In this document: one piece after another, positions 1 through 8,818 of the stretch
How positions within the stretch are numbered: position 1 is the first letter of the stretch
How the letters are laid out: each line of letters begins with the position of its first letter
DNA from: Nitrospirillum sp034653355
GTDB taxonomy: Bacteria; Pseudomonadota; Alphaproteobacteria; Azospirillales; Azospirillaceae
Length of the DNA stretch: 64,000 nucleotides
Assembly: GCF_034653355.1 (NCBI RefSeq)
Contig: NZ_JAYEER010000001.1
Location: 1-64,000, forward strand
Direction: 5' to 3'
Notes under the pieces: model-generated
Told to the model about the DNA's origin: nothing
Seen by the model: only the letters and a program-made list of their open reading frames with translations
The model's database searches: none
Program-made: the position numbers and the translations under genes

Positions 1-241
1 CTGGACCCGGCGCCGCCCGCCACCAGCGTGACGCCCTGGCCCGCGATGTAGTTGGCGGTCGCCGACAGGGTGGTGGCCACGGTGCCGCCGGTCATGACCG
101 CCGCCCCGCTGACCACCAGCTCGCCGCTGGCACCCAGCACCAGGGTCCCCGTGGACTGGCTGTAGTTGCCCGTCACCGCGATGACGGTGTTGAGCGACAC
201 CGAGGCGCCGCCGTTGACCAGGGTGTTGCCGCCGACATTGA
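1..241 (-). repeat. Adhesin internal module, copy 4 (edge)
   Basis: Fourth copy of the VTGNYxQ / GTLVLG / TLVAGGAGS module in the adhesin, running into the window edge. The other copies lie at about 695-928, 2335-2570 and 3540-3775, so spacing is irregular (roughly 0.7, 1.6 and 1.2 kb). Confidence 0.6.
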
Positions 242-3200
242 CCGCGTCACCCAGGACGATGGCGCCCGAGGCCAGGGTCACGTTGGCCAGGGTGCTGGTG
301 ATGGTGCCGCCGCTGTAGGTGCCGGCCACCGTGCCGCCCGACAGGACCAGCCCGTTGGTCGACAGGTTGATGATGTTGCCGCTGATGGTGCCGGTGTTGA
401 CCACCTGGCCCAGCGTGCCGCCCGACGCCACCTCAACCGCGATGGAGCCGGCGATCGTGCCGCTGTTGACCAGGGTGCCCAGGCTACCGGTCGAGGCCAC
501 GTAGACCGCGCCCGTGTTGGCGCCGCTGTAGCTCAGCGCGCCGCTGTTGACGATGGAACCCAGCGAGCCGCCGACATAGTCGTTGCCGACCACCGCCAGC
601 AGGTCGTTGCCCGACACGCTGCCGGTCAGGCCCAGGCCGGTGATGCCGCCGCCCGCCACCACCGTGGTGTTGTAGGACGAGCCCGCGCCGCCCTGCACCA
701 GGGTGACGTTGCTGCCCCCCGCCAGGTAGTTGCCCGTGGCGTTGAAGCCGCTGGAGGTCACCGTGCCCGTGGTGATGGAGGCCGCACCGGTCACCGACAG
801 CAGCGCGCCGCTGCCCAGCACCAGGGTGCCGGTGGCGCCCTGCGCGTAATTGCCCGTGACGATGACGGTGTTGGACAGGCGCAGCGAGGCGCCGCTGTTG
901 ACCACCGTGCGGCCGGTGGCGGTGATGTCGTCGTTCAGCAGCAGATTGCCGCTGCCGAACACCAGGTTGGCGCCGGTGCTGGTGATCCGGCCCTTGTCGG
1001 CGCCGCCGACGCTGCCGCTGACCCCCGTCAGCACGCCCACCACCGTGCCCGTGCCGCCGCCGATGGTCAGGGCCGTGGACGCGCCGTTCAGGATGGAGCC
1101 CGCGATGGTGCCGCTGTTGGTGAAGGTGCCGATGGTGCCGCTGCCGCCCAGGCGCAGCGCGGTCGGGCCCTGGATCGTCCCGCTGTTGGAGAGGGTGCCG
1201 ATGGTGCCTTCGTTGAACAGGGCGGAACGGGAGGCGGACGTGATGAGGCCGGCGTTGGCCAGCTGGGTGATGCCGCCGCCGGTGTAGTTGTCCAGGCCGT
1301 TGATCACGCCGCCCACGGTGTTGGACAGCGTGCCGATGACCCCCGCATTGAACACGCCCGCCAGGCGGGACAGGGTGACGTCGGTGATGCTGCCGGTGGC
1401 GGCGATGGTGCTGGCGTTGGACAGGACGCCGATGGTGCCGCCCGACAGGTTGGCGATGCCGGCCACCACGTTGAAGCCGGTGACGGTGTCGCGGCCGGTG
1501 ACGGTGACCAGACCGCTGTTGGACAGGGTGCCGATGGTGCCGCCGTTGGCGACACCGGCGACGACGTTGCCGGTGCCGCTGACGATGCTGCCGCTGGCGC
1601 CGATGGTGCCGCCCGTGGCGTTGGTCAGGGTGTCCAGGGTGCCGTAGTTCAGCACGCCGTCCGCGATGCGGGCGGCCGTGGCCAGGATGCGGCCGCTGTT
1701 GGTCAGGGTGTTGAGCGTGCCGTAGTTGGCCACGCCCACCGCGGTGGTCGACCCGCTGGTGATGGAGCCGGTGACCAGCCCGGCGTTCAGGAGGGTGCCC
1801 AGCAGGTTGCTGTTGGCGATGCCATAGGCGCCGGCGATGGTGCCGGCCGCCCGGTTGTTCACCAGGGTGATGGTATTGCCGTTGTAGATGCCCGAGTTGG
1901 GCAGGCTGTCCAGGATCTGGCCGCTGTTGTCGATGGTGCCGATGACGCCGTTGTAGTTGGCGACACCCACGCGGCCGGCGATGGTGCCGCTGTTGACCAG
2001 CGTGCCGATGGAGGCGGCCAGCGTGCCGGCCGACGCCATGAAGATGCCGTTGCCGAGGTTGGCCTCGCCGTTCAGCACGCCGGTGTTGGTCAGGGTGCCG
2101 ATGGTGGCGGTGCCCGCCACGTAGAGCGCGGCGCTGGCCTGGCTGTTGGTCCCCAGCACGATGGTGCCGGCCTGCGTGAACGCCGCCGTGCTGGTGCCGA
2201 AGTAGTCGTTCTCGACCACGGCCTGCAGGTTGTTGCCCACCTGGGTGCCGGTGACCCCCAGGCCGCCCACGTTGGACTGCACCACCGGCACACTCTGGCT
2301 GCTGACCAGGCTGTAGGTGGAGGCCGCCCCCGCCTGCACCAGGGTGGTGGTCTCTCCCGCCACATGGTTGGTCAGGCTGTCGAAGCTGCCGACCTTAATG
2401 TAGCCGTCGGTGATGATGGCGGACCCAGTGACCACCAGGGGGGCGTTCGGGCCCAGGACCAGGGTGCCGTTGGCGTTGTTCTGCAGGTAGTTGCCCGTGA
2501 CCGTCACCCCCGGCGCCACGCCCAGCGTGCCGCCGCTGTTGTACAGCAGCCCGCCGCCGACGTTGACCTGGTCCGCCAGGTAGATCTGGCCGCCCGAGAC
2601 CACCACGTTGCCGCCCGTGCTGGTGATGGTGCCCAGCGTGCCGCCGGCGCCGGTGAAGGTGCCCCAGGCGCCGCCGCCGCCCCCTCGCAGGTTGAGGTCC
2701 GCCGAGCTGTTATTGGCGATGTTGCCCAGGATGGTGCCACTGTTCACCACGGTGCCGATGGTGCCGTAGCTGCCGATCCGGATGGCGGTGAGGCCGCTGA
2801 TGGTGCCGGTGTTCGCCAGCGTGCCGATGGTGCCCTTCACCGTGGTGCCGCCCGAAGCGAAGCCGTCGACGAAGACGGCGGCGACCGTGGCCCCGGAAGC
2901 CGCGGTGTTCTGGATCAGGCCACTGTTGCTGAGGGTGCTCAGGGTGCCGGCGACCAGCGTGGTGGTGCCGCCAACATAGACGGCACCATAGCTGGTGGAC
3001 TGGTTCTGGATGGTGCCGCTGTTGTTGACCTGGCTGACGGTGCCGCCGATGAAGATATCGACGCCAGTGCTGGTATGGGTCACCAGGCCGGCGTTGTTGA
3101 TGGTGCCGACCACGCCGCCGGGTGCGTTGATGGCGGCCAGGGCGGCGGACGCGATGGTGCCCGTGGCACTGTTGGTGATGGTGCCGATGCTGGCGCCAAT

Positions 3201-4505
3201 GGAGGCGTAGATGCCGCCGGCGCCGCCAGTCACACCACTGATCAGGCCGCTGTTGATCACTTGGCCCAGGGTGCCGCCGGTCGCCACCCGGACGCCGTAG
3301 AATCCGGAAACGGTTCCCGCCGCGGCATTGGTCAGGGTACCCAGGCTGCCGCCAACATAGACGGCAGAGATCGAGCCCGAAGGCGCCAAGGTACCGGTGT
3401 TGCCGATGGAGGCCAGGGTGCCGCCAACATAGTCGTTGCCAATGGACAGGATCAGGTTGTTGCCGCTGACGGCGCCGCTGGCGGAGACCAAGGTGGGCGC
3501 CAGCCCGGTCGTGCTCACGACGACGGAGCTGTAGTTCGAGCCTGTCCCGCCCGCGACCAGGGTGGTCACGCTGCCGGTGGCCAGGTAGTTGTTACTGGCC
3601 GACAGGCTGGTGAGAACGGTGCCAGCCACGGTGGCGGAGTTGGACACCGCCAGCTTGCCATTGCCCTGCAGCACAAGGGTGCCGGCCGACTGATTGTAGT
3701 TGCCAGTGACGCTCACCAGGGTGTTGAGCGTCACGGCGGCGCCCAGGTTGCTCAGCGTGTGGCCGGTGATGGTGACACGATCATTCAGCAGGATGTTGCC
3801 GGTCGACAGCACCAAGTTGCTGAGGTTGTTGATGATGGTGCCGAGGTTACCGACGGTGTAACCGGTCAGGGTGCCGACGACGCTACCGCTGCCGCCCGCG
3901 ATGGTCAGGTTGTTGGAGGTCCGGTTCCAGATGTTGCCGGCGAGGGTGCCGCTGTTGGCGATCAGGCCGATGGAGCCCGGGCCACCGTCGATCGTGTGGA
4001 TGAACAGGACGTTTTCCGCGCCCCGGATCAGCCCGGTGTTGGTCAGCGTGCCGATCTTGCCGCCGTTGTAGATCGCGGCCGCCGTATTATTCGTGGTGTT
4101 GGAAGACGAAAGCGTTCCAGTATTGATGAAATTGGTGATGGTGGAGGTGTTGTTATTGGACACCGCCAGCACACCGGCCAAAATGGTGGCGTTGTTGATC
4201 AGCGTGCCCATGACGCTCTGGTTGTTGATACCAGAGTAACCGGCATTGATGGTGCCGCTGTTGATCAGCGTGCCGACGGGAGCCGAGATCGATAGCACCG
4301 TGGAGCCTGAGCGCACGATGCCGCTGGCGATGGAAACAAGGGTTGAAGTGATGGAGACCTTGATCTGGGTGCTGCCGCTGGTCGAGACGATCGTATCGGC
4401 CTGGACGGCCTGCGGTGTCGCCAAGGCCACACCCACCATCACCAGCGACGAGCCCGCCAGCAACGTCTTCCGCAGGTCCGCACCGCTGCGCCGCGCCTTG
4501 ATCAT
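1..4505 (-). CDS. Giant beta-helix repeat adhesin, autotransporter-like (5' part, cut by window edge)
   Basis: The reverse strand is open from an ATG at 4505 to base 1 with no stop, giving at least 1,501 residues; the C-terminus lies outside the window. Residues 1 to about 37 form a long signal peptide (basic MIKARR start, hydrophobic core, AQA/ADT-like end). The rest is very rich in Gly, Thr, Ser, Asn and Val and is built from dozens of short units like GTLTNSGTI, typical of beta-helix passengers of large surface adhesins and autotransporters. A longer module of about 78 residues (VTGNY-x-Q, then GTLVLG, then TLVxGGAGS) recurs four times. No Cys-rich or catalytic domain is seen. Surface attachment is inferred. 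Whether it ends in an autotransporter barrel or a type I or two-partner secretion signal cannot be told here. Confidence 0.85.
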   Translation of the reverse strand, partial: MIKARRSGADLRKTLLAGSSLVMVGVALATPQAVQADTIVSTSGSTQIKVSITSTLVSIASGIVRSGSTVLSISAPVGTLINSGTINAGYSGINNQSVMGTLINNATILAGVLAVSNNNTSTITNFINTGTLSSSNTTNNTAAAIYNGGKIGTLTNTGLIRGAENVLFIHTIDGGPGSIGLIANSGTLAGNIWNRTSNNLTIAGGSGSVVGTLTGYTVGNLGTIINNLSNLVLSTGNILLNDRVTITGHTLSNLGAAVTLNTLVSVTGNYNQSAGTLVLQGNGKLAVSNSATVAGTVLTSLSASNNYLATGSVTTLVAGGTGSNYSSVVVSTTGLAPTLVSASGAVSGNNLILSIGNDYVGGTLASIGNTGTLAPSGSISAVYVGGSLGTLTNAAAGTVSGFYGVRVATGGTLGQVINSGLISGVTGGAGGIYASIGASIGTITNSATGTIASAALAAINAPGGVVGTINNAGLVTHTSTGVDIFIGGTVSQVNNSGTIQNQSTSYGAVYVGGTTTLVAGTLSTLSNSGLIQNTAASGATVAAVFVDGFASGGTTVKGTIGTLANTGTISGLTAIRIGSYGTIGTVVNSGTILGNIANNSSADLNLRGGGGGAWGTFTGAGGTLGTITSTGGNVVVSGGQIYLADQVNVGGGLLYNSGGTLGVAPGVTVTGNYLQNNANGTLVLGPNAPLVVTGSAIITDGYIKVGSFDSLTNHVAGETTTLVQAGAASTYSLVSSQSVPVVQSNVGGLGVTGTQVGNNLQAVVENDYFGTSTAAFTQAGTIVLGTNSQASAALYVAGTATIGTLTNTGVLNGEANLGNGIFMASAGTLAASIGTLVNSGTIAGRVGVANYNGVIGTIDNSGQILDSLPNSGIYNGNTITLVNNRAAGTIAGAYGIANSNLLGTLLNAGLVTGSITSGSTTAVGVANYGTLNTLTNSGRILATAARIADGVLNYGTLDTLTNATGGTIGASGSIVSGTGNVVAGVANGGTIGTLSNSGLVTVTGRDTVTGFNVVAGIANLSGGTIGVLSNASTIAATGSITDVTLSRLAGVFNAGVIGTLSNTVGGVINGLDNYTGGGITQLANAGLITSASRSALFNEGTIGTLSNSGTIQGPTALRLGGSGTIGTFTNSGTIAGSILNGASTALTIGGGTGTVVGVLTGVSGSVGGADKGRITSTGANLVFGSGNLLLNDDITATGRTVVNSGASLRLSNTVIVTGNYAQGATGTLVLGSGALLSVTGAASITTGTVTSSGFNATGNYLAGGSNVTLVQGGAGSSYNTTVVAGGGITGLGLTGSVSGNDLLAVVGNDYVGGSLGSIVNSGALSYSGANTGAVYVASTGSLGTLVNSGTIAGSIAVEVASGGTLGQVVNTGTISGNIINLSTNGLVLSGGTVAGTYSGGTITSTLANVTLASGAIVLGDAVNVGGNTLVNGGASVSLNTVIAVTGNYSQSTGTLVLGASGELVVSGAAVMTGGTVATTLSATANYIAGQGVTLVAGGAGS
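695..928 (-). repeat. Adhesin internal module, copy 3
   Basis: About 78 residues beginning ITATGRTVVNSG and ending TLVQGGAGSSY. It is followed in the protein by the spacer sequence LLAVVGNDYVGG, which also follows copies 1 and 2 in similar form. Confidence 0.6.
2335..2570 (-). repeat. Adhesin internal module, copy 2
   Basis: Copy of the same module (VTGNYLQ, GTLVLG, TTLVQAGAAS), followed by LQAVVENDYFGT. It is more diverged than copies 3 and 4. Confidence 0.55.
3540..3775 (-). repeat. Adhesin internal module, copy 1
   Basis: First copy of the module after the N-terminus (VTGNYNQ, GTLVLQG, TTLVAGGTGS), followed by LILSIGNDYVGG. Confidence 0.55.
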
Positions 4506-5112
4506 CGTACAGTCCCCCAACCTAGCCCATTGACGCGTGAGCCGAACACGCCACGAGGCGCTGGCGCGCCTGGGCGGAGAATTAGCATTCACGCGATGAT
4601 TTGACATCTATCGACAGTAATATGACGGGGAATAGTTGAGGCCACGTCAACGTCACATATTATCACAATCGATATTCCGCATTTTCGCCACAACTGTTGG
4701 CCACCCATCCTTTGGGGGTACCTTTAGTGTCTTCAATTAGTTCGTGAGCAATATTATTTTTGTTTTGTCACCATGAATCTATTGTATATGTTAATCGAAA
4801 TTCATTCTCGCATTCTCGAAAACCTAAATTATTTATAATTAGGTTCGCTTAACCCCGAATGGGACGCCCTATCCGTTGCCGCCGCGATCAGCAACAAGAT
4901 CTCTTGAGTTTCAGCGCCAATAATTTGCACGCATGAATACATTCGTATTTCGCCGGCATGGATAAGGTGAATATCGCCGAGATACTTTTATTCGCGGTGG
5001 ATTTAAAATGGCGGGACGCGCCGCGATGGGCTTGCCCCGCACCATCCGAAAAAGCGGGTGGGGGCCCCTCATCCCCACAGGCCTGTACATAAGGAATAGT
5101 CCAAACCTCGGC
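4506..5112. promoter_or_regulatory. AT-rich leader upstream of the adhesin
   Basis: No gene was seen in these 607 bases. From about 4600 to 4990 the base composition is far more AT-rich than the flanking genes, as expected of a strongly regulated promoter, perhaps silenced by H-NS-like or MucR-like proteins (inference). An inverted repeat, AACCTAA-N11-TTAGGTT, lies at 4821-4845. It could be an operator for the adhesin or part of a weak terminator for the LysR gene that ends at 5113. No clear promoter hexamers were assigned. Confidence 0.5.
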
Positions 5113-6018
5113 CTAAGCTTCCGGCATAAATGTGGCGCGCGCCGCCCTCACCGCCTCGACGATGAACTCGGACGTGATGCGCACCCGCGCCAGCGCGCGC
5201 AGGTCGGAATGGACAATCAGCCAGAAAGAGCGGGTCAAGGACACCGACTCGGGCAAGACCCGGCGCAGGCGCGGCTCCTGCCCCGCCATGAAGCACGGCA
5301 GGACGCACAACCCCTGCCCCGCCAGGGTCATCTGGTACTGGGCCAGCAGGTTGGAACTGGTGATGCTGGGCACCAGGTCCTTTTCAATCAGGGGGACGTA
5401 GTCCAGTTCCGGCGCGTAGATAAGTTCCCCCACATAGCCGATCAGCCGGTGATCGCGCAGGTCGGCCCGACGCTGGGGCGGTCCCCGCTGATCGAGGTAG
5501 TCCTGAGCCGCGTACAGGCCCAGCTGATAGTCGGTCAGCTTGCGGGCGTGCAGGCGCCCCTCGCGCGGCGGCGCGAGGCCGATGGCGATGTCGGCCTCGC
5601 GCTTGGTCAGGCTGAACAGCCGGGGAGTGGTCACCAGTTCCACCACCAGGTCGGGGTGGGCCGCCCCAAGGTCACCAAGGCGCGGCGCCAGGAAGACGGT
5701 GCCGAAGCCATCGGGCGCGCCGATGCGCACGCTGCCCGCCACCTTGAGGCTGGAACCCGCCACCTCCCCCAGAATGCCCAGCGCCACGGATTCCATGGCC
5801 TGGGCGGAAGCCAGCAGCTTCTCCCCCTGGGGTGTCAGGGCGTATCCCTGGACGCTGCGGGTAAACAGCTGGGTCTGCAGGGTGCGTTCCAGGTCGGCGA
5901 TGCGGCGGCTGAGGGTGGAATGATCCACGCCCAGGCGCCGGGCCGCCGCCGTCAGCTTGCCCGCCCGCACCACCGCCAGGAAGGACTGTAGGGCGTCCCA
6001 GTCAAATGAGCTTTCCAT
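5113..6018 (-). CDS. LysR-family transcriptional regulator
   Basis: 301 residues, normal LysR length. The N-terminal winged HTH covers about residues 8-67 (FLAVVRAGKLTAAARRLGVD then STLSRRIADLE). The C-terminal two-thirds is a periplasmic-binding-like effector domain. It is divergent from the mmsA gene at 6118 with about 100 bases between the starts, the classic LysR layout in which regulator and target share one promoter region, so control of mmsA is inferred. The effector is unknown; a valine, propionate or inositol breakdown intermediate would fit. Confidence 0.9.
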   Translation of the reverse strand: MESSFDWDALQSFLAVVRAGKLTAAARRLGVDHSTLSRRIADLERTLQTQLFTRSVQGYALTPQGEKLLASAQAMESVALGILGEVAGSSLKVAGSVRIGAPDGFGTVFLAPRLGDLGAAHPDLVVELVTTPRLFSLTKREADIAIGLAPPREGRLHARKLTDYQLGLYAAQDYLDQRGPPQRRADLRDHRLIGYVGELIYAPELDYVPLIEKDLVPSITSSNLLAQYQMTLAGQGLCVLPCFMAGQEPRLRRVLPESVSLTRSFWLIVHSDLRALARVRITSEFIVEAVRAARATFMPEA

Positions 6019-6117
6019 ATGGGAATTTCCGCACAGCCGAGGGCGAAATCAGCCCCTATACGTGCAGGAATATGAATGCTTAACTGGCGCAAAACAACCA
6101 CAGCAGGAGGAACGCGC

Positions 6118-7617
6118 ATGACCCGGGAACTGACCCATTTCGTCAACGGCCGTCCTGTGCCGGGCACGTCCGGCCGTTTCGGCGACGTCTACGACCCCAA
6201 CACTGGCGAGGTGCAGGCCAAGGTGCCTCTGGCCTCGAAAAGCGAGGTGGAGGCCGCCATCGCCGCCGCCGAGGCGGCTCAGCCGGCCTGGGCAGCCACC
6301 AACCCGCAGCGCCGCGCCCGCGTGCTGATGAAATTCGTGGATTTGGTGAACCGTGACATGAACAGCCTGGCGCGGCTGCTGTCTTCCGAACACGGCAAGA
6401 CCATCGCCGACGCCAAGGGCGACATCCAGCGCGGGCTGGAGGTGGCGGAATTCGCCATCGGCATCCCCCACCTGCTGAAAGGGGAATACACCGACAGCGC
6501 CGGCCCCGGGATCGATGTCTACTCCATGCGCCAGCCCCTGGGCGTGGTCGCCGGCATCACCCCATTCAACTTTCCAGCCATGATCCCGCTGTGGAAGGCC
6601 GCCCCGGCCATCGCCTGCGGCAACGCCTTCGTGCTGAAGCCGTCGGAGCGCGACCCGTCGGTGCCCCTGCGGCTGGCGGAACTGTTCCTGGAGGCAGGCC
6701 TGCCCGAGGGCGTCTTCAACGTGGTGAACGGCGACAAGGAAGCGGTGGACACGCTGCTGACCGACCCGCGCATACAGGCCGTGGGCTTCGTCGGCAGCAG
6801 CGCCATCGCCAACTACATCTACGCCACGGCGGCGGAACACGGGAAACGGGCCCAGTGCTTCGGCGGCGCCAAGAACCACATGATCATCATGCCCGATGCC
6901 GACCTGGACCAGGCGGTGGACGCGCTGATCGGCGCCGGCTACGGCTCGGCGGGTGAGCGCTGCATGGCCATCTCCGTGGCCGTGCCGGTGGGCCGGGCCA
7001 CGGCCGACGCCCTGGTGGAACGGCTGGTGCCGCGCGTGGAATCCCTGCGCGTCGGCCTGTCCACCGATGAGGGCGCCGACTATGGCCCCCTGGTGACGCG
7101 CGAGGCGCTGGAACGGGTGCGCGGCTACATCGACACCGGCGTCAAGGAAGGGGCCAAGCTGCTGGTCGACGGGCGCGGCTTCAAGATGCAGGGGCACGAG
7201 AACGGCTATTTCATCGGCGGCAGCCTGTTCGACCACGTCACGACGGACATGAGGATTTACCAGGACGAGATTTTCGGCCCGGTGCTGTCCGTGGCGCGGG
7301 CCGACAGCTATGAGCAGGCCTTGCGCCTGCCCAATGAGCACGTCTACGGCAACGGTGTCGCCATCTTCACCCGCGACGGCGACACCGCCCGCGACTTCAC
7401 CAACCGGGTGAACGTGGGCATGGTGGGCGTGAACGTGCCCATCCCCGTGCCTCTGGCCTATCACACCTTCGGCGGCTGGAAGCGCTCGGGCTTCGGCGAC
7501 CTGAACCAGCACGGTCCGGACAGTGTCCGCTTCTACACCAAGACCAAGACGGTCACCTCGCGCTGGCCTTCCGGCACCAAGGAGGGCGCCAGCTTCGTGA
7601 TCCCGACGATGAGCTGA
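6118..7617 (+). CDS. mmsA: CoA-acylating methylmalonate-semialdehyde dehydrogenase
   Basis: 499 residues. It oxidises methylmalonate semialdehyde (valine breakdown) or malonate semialdehyde (inositol or beta-alanine routes) with NAD and CoA to propionyl-CoA or acetyl-CoA. The aldehyde dehydrogenase fold is complete: the substrate and Rossmann regions contain TPFNFPAMIPLWKAAPA and the catalytic Cys282 lies in GERCMA, the signature of the MmsA/IolA subgroup. The ATG at 6118 follows a strong AGGAGGAA; an in-frame ATG at 6076 lacks such a site and would add residues unlike the family. It is divergent from the LysR gene at 5113-6018. No other valine-pathway gene is adjacent. Confidence 0.93.
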   Translation: MTRELTHFVNGRPVPGTSGRFGDVYDPNTGEVQAKVPLASKSEVEAAIAAAEAAQPAWAATNPQRRARVLMKFVDLVNRDMNSLARLLSSEHGKTIADAKGDIQRGLEVAEFAIGIPHLLKGEYTDSAGPGIDVYSMRQPLGVVAGITPFNFPAMIPLWKAAPAIACGNAFVLKPSERDPSVPLRLAELFLEAGLPEGVFNVVNGDKEAVDTLLTDPRIQAVGFVGSSAIANYIYATAAEHGKRAQCFGGAKNHMIIMPDADLDQAVDALIGAGYGSAGERCMAISVAVPVGRATADALVERLVPRVESLRVGLSTDEGADYGPLVTREALERVRGYIDTGVKEGAKLLVDGRGFKMQGHENGYFIGGSLFDHVTTDMRIYQDEIFGPVLSVARADSYEQALRLPNEHVYGNGVAIFTRDGDTARDFTNRVNVGMVGVNVPIPVPLAYHTFGGWKRSGFGDLNQHGPDSVRFYTKTKTVTSRWPSGTKEGASFVIPTMS

Positions 7618-7638
7618 TACGGCAGGGTCGGGGCCGAC

Positions 7639-8163
7639 TTATTCCAGCCGGCCCCGACCCACCGCCAGTTCCATGAAGGTCAGATCCAGCCAGCGGCCGA
7701 ACTTGGTGCCGGCTTCCGAGAAGACTCCGGCGGTACGGAAGCCGACCTTGGCATGCAGGGCGATGGAGATGGCGTTCTCGCTGGCGATGGCCGCGATCAT
7801 GCGGTGGACGCCGCGCTCATGGGCGCAATCCACCAGGGCGCGCAGCAGCGCCTCCCCTATCCCCCGCCCCTGGGCACCGGGCGCCACGTAGACGGAATTC
7901 TCCACCGAATGGCGGAAACCGTCGAAAGGGCGCCAATCGCCGTAGGCGGCATAGCCCACCACCTGATCCCCCGCCACGGCCACCAGCACGGGGAAGCCCC
8001 GAGCCATGCGGGCCTCGAACCACTGGCGGCGGTTCTCAAGATCCACCTGCACGTCGTTCCAGATGGCCGTCGTGTGCACCACCGCGTGGTTGTAGATGAC
8101 GCGGATGCCTTCCAGATCGTCCAGGGTGGCGGGACGGATGGTGACGGATGAGCCCTGGGCCAT
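7639..8163 (-). CDS. GNAT N-acetyltransferase (phosphinothricin acetyltransferase-like)
   Basis: 174 residues. The open frame runs further upstream, but homology-like sequence starts at MAQGSSVTIRPAT (ATG 8163). The acetyl-CoA loop is QGRGIG at residues 98-103, and the order of motifs (IYNHAV near residue 23, W-x-E near 48, SVYV before the loop) is that of the PAT/Bar/YncA group, which acetylates small amines such as phosphinothricin or methionine sulfoximine. The substrate here is not proven. It is divergent from the XRE-cupin regulator at 8243, with 79 bases between starts. No good ribosome site was seen, so the start is less sure than the family. Confidence 0.85.
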   Translation of the reverse strand: MAQGSSVTIRPATLDDLEGIRVIYNHAVVHTTAIWNDVQVDLENRRQWFEARMARGFPVLVAVAGDQVVGYAAYGDWRPFDGFRHSVENSVYVAPGAQGRGIGEALLRALVDCAHERGVHRMIAAIASENAISIALHAKVGFRTAGVFSEAGTKFGRWLDLTFMELAVGRGRLE

Positions 8164-8194
8164 GGCGAGATCGTTCACTATAGTTTCATCGCGT

Positions 8195-8213
8195 CCACTA
8201 TGTGATACAGTGG
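8195..8213. promoter_or_regulatory. Candidate operator between GNAT and XRE-cupin genes
   Basis: CCACT-N9-AGTGG inverted repeat with a nearby related TTCACTATAG, inside the 79-base divergent promoter. It is a plausible binding site for the XRE-cupin regulator. Inferred from position and symmetry only. Confidence 0.4.
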
Positions 8214-8242
8214 CGGTATCGGCAAGTGGGGTTTTGAGGACG

Positions 8243-8818
8243 ATGACTGGAAATGGGGATGAATTGGATGCGCGGCTGGGGGCCCGCATCCGGATGGAGC
8301 GTGAGGCGCGCGACTGGTCCCTGACCGACCTGTCGGAGCGGGCCGGCGTGTCGCGCGCCATGATCAACAAGATCGAGCGGGCGGAGAGCAGCCCCACGGC
8401 CTCCCTCCTCGGCCGGCTGTCGGGCGCGTTCGGCCTCACCCTGTCGGCCCTGCTGGCCCGGGCGGAGGATGACGGGCGCCGGCGACTGCTGCGCGCCGGG
8501 GAGCAGCGCAGCTGGCGTGATCCCGCCACCGGCTATGTCCGCCGCCTGGTGGCGCCGCCGCCGGGGTCCGACATGCCCCTGGAACTGGTGCACATCGACC
8601 TGCCCGCCGGCGCCCGCGTGCCCTTCCCCGCCTCGGCTTACGCCTTCACCCGCCACATCATCCACGTGCTGTCCAACGAGCTGACCTTCACCGAAGGCGA
8701 CATCGTCCACCAGTTGGCGGCGGGCGACAGCCTGGAACTGGGCCCACCGGCCGACTGCGTGTTCGAGAACCGGAGCGACCGGCCCTGCACCTATCTGGTG
8801 CTGATCCTTCAGCCTTGA
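8243..8818 (+). CDS. XRE-family regulator with cupin sensor domain
   Basis: 191 residues. An N-terminal HTH of the XRE/SinR type (about residues 10-65, with LSERAGVSRAMINKIE) is joined to a C-terminal cupin barrel (about 100-190), as in the PuuR/SutR group that senses small amines or amino acids. The ATG at 8243 follows GAGGACG and gives the normal family N-terminus, although the frame is open further upstream. It is divergent from the GNAT acetyltransferase, so regulation of that gene is likely. Its 3' end overlaps the end of the convergent SDR gene by 10 bases. Confidence 0.88.
   Translation: MTGNGDELDARLGARIRMEREARDWSLTDLSERAGVSRAMINKIERAESSPTASLLGRLSGAFGLTLSALLARAEDDGRRRLLRAGEQRSWRDPATGYVRRLVAPPPGSDMPLELVHIDLPAGARVPFPASAYAFTRHIIHVLSNELTFTEGDIVHQLAAGDSLELGPPADCVFENRSDRPCTYLVLILQP

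Noticed and set aside
2364..4295. A plus-strand open frame of about 643 codons within the adhesin region
   Set aside because: It is the shadow of the repetitive adhesin coding on the minus strand and contains only repeated Asp/Gly/Ala-rich sequence.
1..4505. Minisatellite or CRISPR-like array
   Set aside because: The repeats are degenerate at the DNA level and keep one long reading frame, so they are protein repeats, not an array.
5035..5075. CCCGC/GCGGG hairpin after the LysR gene as a terminator
   Set aside because: Only about five paired bases and no T-run in the direction of transcription.
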